From the NCBI GenBank assembly GCA_947487925.1, contig CANLCA010000145.1, positions 1-6,972 on the forward strand: a stretch of 6,972 nt of DNA. The letters are read 5' to 3'. The stretch is from Verrucomicrobiales bacterium (GTDB taxonomy: Bacteria; Verrucomicrobiota; Verrucomicrobiia; Limisphaerales; F1-80-MAGS106). A program made the translations under genes and the position numbers. The notes below the pieces were generated by a model. That model saw only the letters and a list, made by a program, of their open reading frames with translations. It was not told the DNA's origin and did no database searches. Each line of letters opens with the position of its first letter. The first letter of the stretch is position 1. Positions 1 through 6,749 of the stretch are shown here, one piece after another.

Positions 1-539
1 AGAACGCTCTCGGGATCTCCACCCCTGCGCCAACTTTCCAGGATATCCTCGTCAGACTCGTCGGGCAGGCTCTCGGAGAGCACCCCATACTCAATGCCCA
101 ATGGCGGGAGAACGGACTCTTTTTCCCGGACGCCATCCACATCGCGATTGCTGTGGACACGGAAGACGGTCTCCTGGCGCCAGTGCTTCGGGATGTGCGA
201 GGGATGACCTTGGACCGGATCGCGGACACTTCACGTCGTTTGATTGAACAGGCACGCGCTCGCCGACTTCAAACAGTCGATTTGGAAGGGGGCACTTTCA
301 CAATCACCAATCTTGGCGGCCTCGGCATCGATGCCTTCACGCCGGTGCTGAACCCACCCCAGTGTGCCATCCTGGGCATGGGCCGGATCCGAAAACAAAC
401 CGGGGGCATCGCAAACGACATGGTTGTGAGAGAGACCTTGACGCTGAGCCTCACGTTCGATCACCGGATCGTGGACGGCGCCCCCGCTGCGAGGTTCCTG
501 GAAACCTTGAGTCGCCTCATCATGAACGTGGATACGTGA
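1..539 (+). CDS. 2-oxo acid dehydrogenase E2 acyltransferase, C-terminal catalytic domain (5' truncated)
   Basis: This is the end of the lipoamide acyltransferase (E2) core of a pyruvate- or branched-chain-type 2-oxo acid dehydrogenase complex. The enzyme moves the acyl group from lipoamide to CoA in the cytoplasm. The frame is open from base 3, so the lipoyl and E1/E3-binding domains lie outside the window. Visible hallmarks are the strand 'IAIAVDTEDGLLAPVLRDV' near 140-200, the core segment 'TFTITNLGGLG' near 294-326, 'NPPQCAILGMGRI' near 352-390, and the active-site motif DHRIVDG at 459-479, whose His is the catalytic base. The protein ends about 20 residues later, which is normal for the family. 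The GTG at 153 is an internal Val codon, not a start. The sequence does not show which oxo acid is used. The 'NLGGLGID' wording fits pyruvate or branched-chain E2 better than 2-oxoglutarate E2, but this is a weak inference. Confidence 0.95.
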   Translation, partial: NALGISTPAPTFQDILVRLVGQALGEHPILNAQWRENGLFFPDAIHIAIAVDTEDGLLAPVLRDVRGMTLDRIADTSRRLIEQARARRLQTVDLEGGTFTITNLGGLGIDAFTPVLNPPQCAILGMGRIRKQTGGIANDMVVRETLTLSLTFDHRIVDGAPAARFLETLSRLIMNVDT

Positions 540-560
540 GAGGTGAGCCTCACGACCCTG

Positions 561-586
561 GTCCTGGCAGGACGAAATCCGCCAGG
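561..586 (+). terminator. Weak hairpin downstream of the E2 gene
   Basis: Two mutually exclusive perfect stems lie 22 nt after the E2 stop: GTCCT-ggc-AGGAC (561-573) and CCTGGC-(12 nt)-GCCAGG (563-586). Neither is followed by a T-tract, so an intrinsic terminator is only a possibility. The rest of 540-764 shows no gene. Confidence 0.2.
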
Positions 587-758
587 CAGGAAAGCGTTTG
601 AGCCCATACTTGGAACCTCGGGGACTTCTCAGGGATCGAGAACTCAGCTTGGAGACTCCGCCCTGCGGCGAGGGTCTTGGGGGAAGGCGCCGGCACGACA
701 ATGGCAGAAATTCGGTCTCTGGGATTTTTCTCGAGCTTCGTGAAAGAAAGCGCAGAAT

Positions 759-762
759 GAGG
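759..762 (+). promoter_or_regulatory. Shine-Dalgarno-like GAGG that bears on the peptidase start
   Basis: GAGG lies only 2 nt before the ATG at 765 but 8 nt before the in-frame ATG at 771. The spacing to 771 is the usual one, so translation may begin at 771, giving a protein two residues shorter. Both starts leave the signal peptide intact. Confidence 0.45.
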
Positions 763-764
763 TT

Positions 765-3590
765 ATGAAAATGGTACCGCGCATGGTCTGGATGGCTTGT
801 ATATTCCTCAGCCTAGCCGTCCTGGTGACGGCGAAGCCCTTGCCCCAGGATGACCGCATCCTCTCTGGCACCCTCCAGAATGGTGTCAAATGGCGGTATC
901 GCCAGCACAACAATCCGCCTGGCAAAATGGCATTGATGATGCATGTGGCCACCGGTTCGTTGAATGAAACCGACGCCCAAAAGGGGTTGGCTCATTTTCT
1001 GGAACATATGGCGTTCAATGGATCTGAGAATTTTCCACCAGGCAAACTGATCCCGTATTTCGAAAGCATCGGCATGCAGTTTGGGGCAGACCTCAATGCC
1101 TACACCAGCTTTGATCAAACGGCCTACATGCTGTTCACACCGGACACCACGACCCCTCAGATCGACAAAGCTCTGATGTGCTTGAGCGACTATGCCTTTC
1201 GGCTTTCCTTGCTGCCGGAGGAGATCAACAAGGAACGGGGCATCGTGCTCGAGGAATCGCGGTCCGGGAAAAATGCCACGCAACGTATCCGCGACAAGCT
1301 GTGGCCGGACTTGTTTGCGGGCACACGATTTGCCACCCGCCTGCCCATAGGAGATGAAAAAGTCATCAGCACCGCGCCCCAGAAGGAATTTGAGGATTAT
1401 TACAGAGCCTACTACCGGCCGGAGAACATCACCGTGGTCCTGGTCGGAGATGCCCCATCGGAAGGCATCGTGCCGCTGATCACCAAGTGGTTTGGCCAAC
1501 ACAAACCCTCGGGTGAAGCCCGGCCGACCCACGGGCCTGAGTTCAAGCCCTTCACCAAATCTCGCGCCTTGGTCGTCACGGACCCGGAGATGGCGTATTG
1601 CCAGGTGCAGATGCTCAACATCCAACCGGGTCGCGGCGCCACAGTCACGGTCGAACAGCGCCGCGTCGAATTGATCGAGTCCCTGGCGAGCTGGATGATG
1701 AGCCGACGATTTGACGATCGCGTGAAGAAGAGCAAGGCAAGCTACCGTGGCGCGGGCACGTCCGTGTCGGACTTTTTCCACGACGGCTTGCTGGTGGGTG
1801 GTTATGCCGTGGGGGAAGGCAAGGATTGGAGCAAGATGACCGCCGAGATGGTGGAGGAGATCAAACGCGGCCGCGAATTCGGGTTCTTGAACCGCGAGCT
1901 GGATCTTGCCAAAGCCGAGTATTTCGCCGCAGCGGAAAGGGCGGTGCGCACTGAGTCAACCCAGAACGCCAGAGGGTTGATCAATGAAATCGTAGGCGCG
2001 GTGAATGATCGCCAGCCCGTGTTGTCCGCCCTGCAAAACCTGGACCTCCACAAAGAGGTGCTGCCCACCATCACTCTTCCGGAGATCAATGCGGCGTTTA
2101 AAGGGCATTTTGCCCCGGGAGCCTTTGCGTTCGTGGTCACCATGTCCAGCAAGGAAAACGTTCCATCCCAAGAGGAGGTGCTGCGAGTGGCGCAGAACGC
2201 GGAGGCCGTCAAGGTAGAACCCTTGGTGGATGAGGCCGCTGGCAAAACCTTGCTCGCAAAGGATCCGACCCCCGGCAAGCTCACCGAGGTCACGGAGGAC
2301 AAGGATTTGGGGATCCATCATGGTTGGCTGGCCAACGGCATCCGCGTCCACCACCGTTTCATGGATTATAAGAAGGACAGCGTTTTGGTGAGCATCTCCC
2401 TGGCGGGTGGCGACATCGAGGAAGACGCCCAAAACCGAGGCATCACCGAAGTGGCCAGCCTTGCGGTCAACGAGGCGGCAACGCACCGGTTGAATTCGAG
2501 CGTGCTCCGGGATCTGATGACCGGAAAAAATATCAGCGTCGCCGCCAACCCCGCCGGCGATCACTTTGGGCTGCATGTCACAGGTTCCCCCAAGGACCTT
2601 GAAGCAGGTTTGCAAAAGGCCTACTCGCTGCTGACGGACGGGGTGGTTGAAGATTCGGCGTTCAACAACTGGAAGCTTTCCACGCTGCAGAGCTTCGTGC
2701 AACGGGAGACGATGCCCCAATTCAAAGCGTTTGAAGGGTACGAGGAGTTGTTCTCCGGCAACGACGTGCGCCGAATGCCTTTGAAAAAGGCTCAAGTGGA
2801 AGCCCTCTCCGTCGCCAAAGGCCAGGCCTGGTTTGAGCGCTTGTGCCGCCAGCCGATCGAAGTCGCCATCGTTGGTGAAATAACGTGGGAAGATTCTGTT
2901 CTTCTTTTGGAGAAATACCTCGGATCGCTGCCTTTGCGGGCCCGAACGGACTCTCGATTGAATGCGTTGCGCAAACTGCCCCGAACCGCCGGACCCCATT
3001 TCAAGAAGGTGGAGGTAGCGACACAGACGCCGCAAGGGGTCGCTTACACCGGCTTCCTTGGATCAGAAGGCCGTCAGACCCAGGACACCCAGGCATTGGG
3101 ATTGGCGGCCAACATTCTTTCAAGCCGCCTGATCAAACGCGTTCGTGAGGAGTTAGCCATCGTCTACTCGATCGGCGCCAATCACAATGGCTCCTGGATA
3201 TTCGCCGATTCGGGACGGTTCCTGACCTACGCTCCATGCGATCCTGCCAACACCACCAAAGTGATCGCTGAAGTGGACAATATCCTGCAAAACTTCGCCT
3301 CCAAAGGACCTTCGGACGAGGAGTTGGAGAATGGCAAAAAACAGATTCTCAACCACCTGGATGTGCAGACCCGGGAACCGAGCTATTGGTGGAGCATCCT
3401 CAGAAACTATGACCTCCAAGGCCGCAAGCTCAACGACGAGCGCGGACAAAAGGAAGCTTACACAAAAATGTCATCCGCCCAGGTGCGGGATGTTTTTACG
3501 AAATACTACACCCCGGCCAGGACGATGAAGGTAATCGCTCTGCCGATCAAACAGAGCCCGAAAGAAGAAAAGCCTCCGGCCAAGGAATAG
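765..3590 (+). CDS. Secreted M16 family zinc metallopeptidase (PqqL/pitrilysin-like, two-domain)
   Basis: This is a 941-residue inverted-zincin peptidase, close in length to E. coli PqqL (about 930 residues). Residues 1-23 form a signal peptide: basic start, hydrophobic 'ACIFLSLAVLV', and a likely cut after VTA. It is therefore probably periplasmic or exported. The N-terminal M16 domain (about 35-170) has the zinc motif HxxEH as H77-F-L-E80-H81 within 'GLAHFLEHMAFNGSENF'. The third ligand is probably E157 in 'INKERGIVLEE', about 75 residues on, as the family requires. The first M16_C domain is about 205-390. The second half (about 515-900) repeats the fold but has no HxxEH at the matching place ('GITEVASLAVNEAATH'), so it is the non-catalytic half. 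It keeps the R...Y substrate-binding signature in 'LIKRVREELAIVYSIGA' (789-805). The C-terminus is Lys/Glu/Pro-rich. The natural substrate, an oligopeptide in this family, cannot be read from sequence. Gaps of over 200 bp on both sides suggest a single-gene unit. Confidence 0.95.
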   Translation: MKMVPRMVWMACIFLSLAVLVTAKPLPQDDRILSGTLQNGVKWRYRQHNNPPGKMALMMHVATGSLNETDAQKGLAHFLEHMAFNGSENFPPGKLIPYFESIGMQFGADLNAYTSFDQTAYMLFTPDTTTPQIDKALMCLSDYAFRLSLLPEEINKERGIVLEESRSGKNATQRIRDKLWPDLFAGTRFATRLPIGDEKVISTAPQKEFEDYYRAYYRPENITVVLVGDAPSEGIVPLITKWFGQHKPSGEARPTHGPEFKPFTKSRALVVTDPEMAYCQVQMLNIQPGRGATVTVEQRRVELIESLASWMMSRRFDDRVKKSKASYRGAGTSVSDFFHDGLLVGGYAVGEGKDWSKMTAEMVEEIKRGREFGFLNRELDLAKAEYFAAAERAVRTESTQNARGLINEIVGAVNDRQPVLSALQNLDLHKEVLPTITLPEINAAFKGHFAPGAFAFVVTMSSKENVPSQEEVLRVAQNAEAVKVEPLVDEAAGKTLLAKDPTPGKLTEVTEDKDLGIHHGWLANGIRVHHRFMDYKKDSVLVSISLAGGDIEEDAQNRGITEVASLAVNEAATHRLNSSVLRDLMTGKNISVAANPAGDHFGLHVTGSPKDLEAGLQKAYSLLTDGVVEDSAFNNWKLSTLQSFVQRETMPQFKAFEGYEELFSGNDVRRMPLKKAQVEALSVAKGQAWFERLCRQPIEVAIVGEITWEDSVLLLEKYLGSLPLRARTDSRLNALRKLPRTAGPHFKKVEVATQTPQGVAYTGFLGSEGRQTQDTQALGLAANILSSRLIKRVREELAIVYSIGANHNGSWIFADSGRFLTYAPCDPANTTKVIAEVDNILQNFASKGPSDEELENGKKQILNHLDVQTREPSYWWSILRNYDLQGRKLNDERGQKEAYTKMSSAQVRDVFTKYYTPARTMKVIALPIKQSPKEEKPPAKE

Positions 3591-3602
3591 AATGCGGGGA
3601 TG

Positions 3603-3626
3603 CTCCCGGCTGGAGAACGACGGGAG
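3603..3626 (+). terminator. Possible terminator hairpin after the M16 peptidase
   Basis: A perfect 6-bp stem CTCCCG/CGGGAG with a 12-nt loop starts 12 nt after the peptidase stop. The position suits a terminator, but the loop is long and no T-tract follows, so the call is weak. Confidence 0.25.
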
Positions 3627-3764
3627 GGTTCAACGACAAGATTCGACATGCTGCTCACCCATTTTGCATGATTCAGAACCACACCCTGACAGGATGCCCG
3701 TGGGCCAAGGGGTGGCGGCTCGGTCTCGTCGATCAGCGGCTGGACTGCGCGAAACTGGAGCGGA

Positions 3765-3785
3765 CGCCTCCCGAGCCGGGAGGTG
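3765..3785 (+). terminator. Strong GC-rich hairpin without T-tract
   Basis: The stem CCTCCCG / CGGGAGG has a 3-nt loop AGC and two more outer pairs (G-T, C-G), giving about 9 bp in total. It is the most stable short hairpin in this gap. With no T-run after it, it may act as a transcript-end structure or belong to a dispersed repeat rather than be a classic terminator. Confidence 0.3.
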
Positions 3786-3835
3786 CGCCTGATCTCGGAC
3801 TCCCTATTCAGCGCGCTTTATCCTTAAAACGGCGG

Positions 3836-3922
3836 GTTGAACCACTCATTTGTCACATCTTGTTGCATGAGTGAAGATTGGCGAGGATGAGTGGTTTCTC
3901 AGCTGCTTTTTCCAGGGTGAAT
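3836..3922 (-). repeat. Palindromic repeat, copy L (short form)
   Basis: This is copy L of a repeat seen again, inverted, at 4937-5106. Read on the minus strand from 3922 to 3853, it matches 4937-5006 at 59 of 70 positions without gaps, and the first 17 bases (ATTCACCCTGGAAAAAG) are identical. Its far end, 3836-3849, matches 5093-5106 at 13 of 14. Relative to the other copy it lacks about 83 nt in the middle. It carries a perfect 10-bp inverted repeat of its own, AACCACTCAT at 3840-3849 and ATGAGTGGTT at 3887-3896. It ends 34 bp before the dehydrogenase start, so the promoter of that gene must lie in or beyond it. No transposase or other coding sequence is visible inside. Confidence 0.85.
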
Positions 3923-3956
3923 ATTCGTCACGGACAACGACCGCTTTAAGAATGCT

Positions 3957-4934
3957 ATGAAAATCGCCATCACAGACTGGACATTTCCCGACTTGCGAAT
4001 CGAAGAACTGATTGTCGCGAGCCACGGGGGCCGGGTCGAGGCACGGCAATGTAAGACCGAACAAGACCTCATCGAGTTGGTCAACGACGCGGATGCGGTC
4101 GTCACTCAATTTGCACGCCTGACCCCTCCGGTCATCGGCGCCATGTCAAAATCTAGAGCCATTGTCCGCTACGGCATTGGGGTGGACAACGTGGACCTGG
4201 AAGCTGCGCACACCCACGGCATTCCGGTCTGCAACGTGCCGGACTATTGCATCGACGAAGTGGCGGACCACACGCTCGCATTGATCCTGAGTCTCACCCG
4301 CCAAGTAGTCGTCCAGACTCAGGACATTCTCTCAGGCCACTGGCGGCTCGCAGTGCCGTTGACCGAAATGAAGGTTCTGAGGGAAACGACCGTAGGCGTT
4401 GTGGGGTTCGGTCGCATCGGCCGGGAGGTCGCCCGACGCCTGCTGGCGTTCAAATGCCAAATCCTGGTGCACGACCCCATGGTTTCAGCCAGCTCGATTG
4501 AGGCAGCTGGCGCGACAACGGCAACCTTGTTGGAGATTTTATCGGCCGCGGACGTGTTGACATTACATTGCCCTTCGACACCTGCCACGCGCAGGCTGAT
4601 CGACGAAGAAACTTTGGCGCGTATGAAGCGAGGAGCCATTTTGATCAACGTGGCCCGGGGTGACCTTGTGGACACGCTGGCGCTTTCCAAGGCTCTCGAG
4701 AATGGCGCCCTATCAGCCGCCGCCCTGGATGTTTTCGACCCCGAGCCGATCCCGCTCGAACACCCCATCCGCAAGTTCTCAAATGTCATTCTCACCCCGC
4801 ACATTGCCTCTGCGAGCCCGACCGCGGTGAAGGCGCTTCGAGAGACATCGGCTGGGCTCGCGGTGAAAGCGGCTCGAGGAGAATTGCCCCAGAACATCGT
4901 CAACGGCATCACGACCCCCAGACTTTTTCAATGA
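3957..4934 (+). CDS. D-isomer-specific 2-hydroxyacid dehydrogenase, CtBP-like, NAD-binding
   Basis: This 325-residue cytoplasmic oxidoreductase would interconvert a 2-oxo acid and its D-2-hydroxy acid with NAD(H). The length is typical. The substrate-binding half includes 'VRYGIGVDNVD' (70-80), followed by 'GIPVCNVPDYCIDEVADH' (88-105), a wording typical of the C-terminal-binding-protein (CtBP)-like branch. The Rossmann motif GxGxxG is G150-F-G152-R-I-G155. The catalytic triad is complete: R234 in 'NVARGDLVD', E263 in 'FDPEP' and H282 in 'TPHIAS'. The substrate is unknown; hydroxypyruvate, glyoxylate and phosphoglycerate relatives are all possible. The ATG at 3957 has only a weak A-rich ribosome site (TAAGAA, 3947-3952) but gives the normal N-terminus 'MKIAITDW'. 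The gene is enclosed by inverted copies of one repeat, and its stop lies 2 bp from the right copy. It converges with the cytochrome genes. Confidence 0.93.
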   Translation: MKIAITDWTFPDLRIEELIVASHGGRVEARQCKTEQDLIELVNDADAVVTQFARLTPPVIGAMSKSRAIVRYGIGVDNVDLEAAHTHGIPVCNVPDYCIDEVADHTLALILSLTRQVVVQTQDILSGHWRLAVPLTEMKVLRETTVGVVGFGRIGREVARRLLAFKCQILVHDPMVSASSIEAAGATTATLLEILSAADVLTLHCPSTPATRRLIDEETLARMKRGAILINVARGDLVDTLALSKALENGALSAAALDVFDPEPIPLEHPIRKFSNVILTPHIASASPTAVKALRETSAGLAVKAARGELPQNIVNGITTPRLFQ

Positions 4935-4936
4935 AG

Positions 4937-5106
4937 ATTCACCCTGGAAAAAGTAGCTCAGAAACCCCTGATTTTCGCTAATCATCACTCATACAAAACG
5001 ATGTGAAGAATAACGATCTGGAAGCCGCTTCATTGTATGGGTGAGGTGCTCAGTCAGCGTAACTTCTTCACCATTAGTGTCTATAAGCGAGGATTAGTGG
5101 TTCAAC
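4937..5106 (+). repeat. Palindromic repeat, copy R (long form)
   Basis: This long copy of the repeat begins 2 bp after the dehydrogenase stop. After the shared tail (4937-4962) it can fold into an interrupted hairpin. The outer arm 4963-4979 pairs with 5086-5102 (13 Watson-Crick pairs, 3 G-U, 1 mismatch). The inner arm 4986-4996 pairs with 5033-5043 (10 Watson-Crick, 1 G-U). The left arms are separated by 6 nt and the right arms by 42 nt (5044-5085), so the right side carries extra sequence. The G-U pairs suggest a structure that works as RNA, for example at the ends of the converging transcripts. This is inference. No coding sequence is recognised in it. Confidence 0.85.
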
Positions 5107-5239
5107 TTCCGTTGTTAGGTGCATTGCAGGGTTGGGTGACATGCGAACTGGGGTTCCGCAGTCACGCAGGGTCCATTTCCAACCCCATGACGTTCATCCG
5201 GACCCACTATGAACCCTGGTCGGTGAGCACGATGTCCGA
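5107..5239. other. Spacer between the repeat and the cytochrome stop, no clear gene
   Basis: This spacer lies downstream of both converging units. The only structure seen is GTTCAT (5192-5197) pairing with ATGAAC (5209-5214) across an 11-nt loop, with no T-run on either strand. A forward open frame at 5037-5267 crosses this stretch but also overlaps the repeat and the cytochrome 3' end, and is not supported as a gene. Confidence 0.5.
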
Positions 5240-6727
5240 CTATTCTTTGGGAAAGGCGCCGGTGTGACAATTATTGCAAGAGAAGTCTTCGTTGGGCGCG
5301 TCGATGTGGAAGAAGGTATGGCCGTTTAGGTTCACTTTTTCAAGTTCAGCGCCCGCGCCCTGAGCGAGGATTGTGTGGCACGAATTGCAGTTGCTGGCGG
5401 CGATAGACCGTTTTCCATCGGCGGACTTGTGCTGACCGTCGTGACAGCGGAAACAGCCCGGCCAATCCTTGTGGCCGCTGTTGTCAGGGTAGGCTCGCCA
5501 ATCCGCTTTCATCTCCGGAAAGAAGCTTCGGCTGTAGATTGCCTGGGTCTCCTTCACCAGTGAGGCAAGTTGCGGAGCGTTCTTATATTGGGCATTCAAA
5601 GTTTTCTCGATGCTTTTCAACGCCTCGGCCTCGGTCCGGTATGGTTGGATCAAAGTCGCCACTACATTGGACTTCACCCAAGGCAAGGAACGGTCGATTC
5701 GACCGGCTTCAATTGCCCGGTCGGTGGCATCGTTGGGCGCGAGGAAACGGTGCGCCGGTCGGTTGTGGCAATCGATGCAATCCATCGTGCGCAACGTGTG
5801 CTTTGCTGGATCATCCTTAAAATCCGGGGTGCGGTACTCGGTCACGACTCCATTGGTTCCCGTGAATCGAACCCAAGGAATGACCTGACGGCGCTCATCG
5901 CTAGCGATGTACTCGACCTTGTTGCCCAAATTCATATGCCAATGAACACCCCCGACCTGGCCGTAGGTGGGTGAGCCTCCGCCTACCTTGAGCGACAGAT
6001 GCACCGAGAAAGCGGTGTTGGTTTCGTCGGCTAGAAAATGGGTATAAGTGCGATCCACATTGCCGACGTACTTCTGTGGCCAATGGCACTGCTCACAGGT
6101 TTCCTGAGCTGGGCGAAGATTCTTGACCGGTGTTTTGATGGGCCGCTGCATGTTCCCGGTGAGAGTGCAGTAAAGCTGATGGACCCCATTGATCTTCGAT
6201 GAGACATACGCAGAAGCGCCTGATCCGACATGACAATCCACACAGGCGACTCGTGCGTGGGGTGAATCAAGGTAAGCCACGTACTCCGGCTTCATCGGTT
6301 CGTGGCAGGCCACACCGCAAAACTGGGTCGACTCAGTGTAATGGTAAGTGTTATTGCTGCCGATAGCGGTGATGAGCAGGAAAACGACCGCCGCCATCCC
6401 AAAGCCGACCAGCATCCGCCTGTCTCGCTGACGCGAGAGGTCGATGTGCAAAACATGGGCGCGCCAGTCAGCGGCGGACTTGCGCGACTGCCGGCGGTCG
6501 ATCCAGGAACCAAGACCTATGAGCAACAAACCGAGTGTGAAAAAACCCGGGGCGACCACGTAGGTCAGAATCCCCATGTAAGGGTTGGCCTGTGAAGCAA
6601 AGAAATCCATCGCCCACAGAAACAGGAAAGCGAACACCGCCGAGGCGGCGAGGACCATGCCGGCCAGACCGAGCCAATTGCGAAGAACCCTCCCACGACG
6701 AGGCGGGCTGGGGTCATCGAGCCTCAT
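5240..6727 (-). CDS. ImcH-like seven-heme NapC/NirT-type inner-membrane cytochrome c
   Basis: This 495-residue membrane-anchored multiheme cytochrome probably oxidises quinol in the inner membrane and passes electrons to periplasmic carriers. Three hydrophobic helices are visible at about 17-40, 52-74 and 104-124, followed by a large periplasmic part. There are seven heme sites. The first has three residues between the cysteines (C137-GVA-C141-H142). The other six are CxxCH, at 162-166, 211-215, 317-321, 425-429, 447-451 and 484-488. The first pair, 'CGVACHEPMKPEY' and 'SPHARVACVDCHVGSGA', is typical of NapC/NirT proteins. Three helices plus seven hemes match, from memory, Geobacter ImcH, which serves higher-potential extracellular acceptors. 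Orthology is not proven. An in-frame TGA at 6731-6733 makes ATG 6727 the first possible start. No good ribosome site is seen, so it may be coupled to the cytochrome gene 22 bp upstream. Confidence 0.92.
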   Translation of the reverse strand: MRLDDPSPPRRGRVLRNWLGLAGMVLAASAVFAFLFLWAMDFFASQANPYMGILTYVVAPGFFTLGLLLIGLGSWIDRRQSRKSAADWRAHVLHIDLSRQRDRRMLVGFGMAAVVFLLITAIGSNNTYHYTESTQFCGVACHEPMKPEYVAYLDSPHARVACVDCHVGSGASAYVSSKINGVHQLYCTLTGNMQRPIKTPVKNLRPAQETCEQCHWPQKYVGNVDRTYTHFLADETNTAFSVHLSLKVGGGSPTYGQVGGVHWHMNLGNKVEYIASDERRQVIPWVRFTGTNGVVTEYRTPDFKDDPAKHTLRTMDCIDCHNRPAHRFLAPNDATDRAIEAGRIDRSLPWVKSNVVATLIQPYRTEAEALKSIEKTLNAQYKNAPQLASLVKETQAIYSRSFFPEMKADWRAYPDNSGHKDWPGCFRCHDGQHKSADGKRSIAASNCNSCHTILAQGAGAELEKVNLNGHTFFHIDAPNEDFSCNNCHTGAFPKE

Positions 6728-6749
6728 AGGTCAGAACGAATTGTCAGCG

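Larger units (their letters stand above)
3591..3835. other. Non-coding stretch with two GC-rich hairpins
   Basis: No convincing gene lies here. Two hairpins share stem sequences: CTCCCG/CGGGAG with a 12-nt loop at 3603-3626, and CCTCCCG-agc-CGGGAGG at 3767-3783. The second is extended by a G-T and a C-G pair to 3765-3785. Neither has a T-tract. Short open frames across this stretch have no recognisable domain or good ribosome site. Confidence 0.5.

Noticed and set aside
813..3035. Long open frames on the minus strand (813-1781 and 1956-3035) opposite the peptidase gene.
   Set aside because: They lie wholly opposite a well-supported M16 gene. The translations have no recognisable domain, and long antisense frames are expected in GC-rich coding DNA.
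3592..3874. Two short forward open frames (3592-3792, 3668-3874) after the peptidase gene.
   Set aside because: They overlap each other and the GC-rich hairpins. The second runs into the repeat. Neither has a plausible ribosome site or domain.
3846..4109. A minus-strand open frame with a CPVC motif overlapping the dehydrogenase start.
   Set aside because: It is antisense to the conserved N-terminus of the dehydrogenase and its 3' part is repeat sequence, so the CxxC is probably accidental.
5099..5121. GTTCAAC and GTTAGGT near 5100-5120 resemble the outer boxes of an integron attC site.
   Set aside because: The boxes are only a few bases apart, too close for an attC. No paired site in direct orientation and no integrase are seen, and the first box belongs to the inverted repeat.
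5037..5267. A 76-codon forward open frame between the repeat and the cytochrome gene.
   Set aside because: It starts inside the hairpin repeat and ends inside the cytochrome coding sequence on the other strand, with no ribosome site and no recognisable motif.
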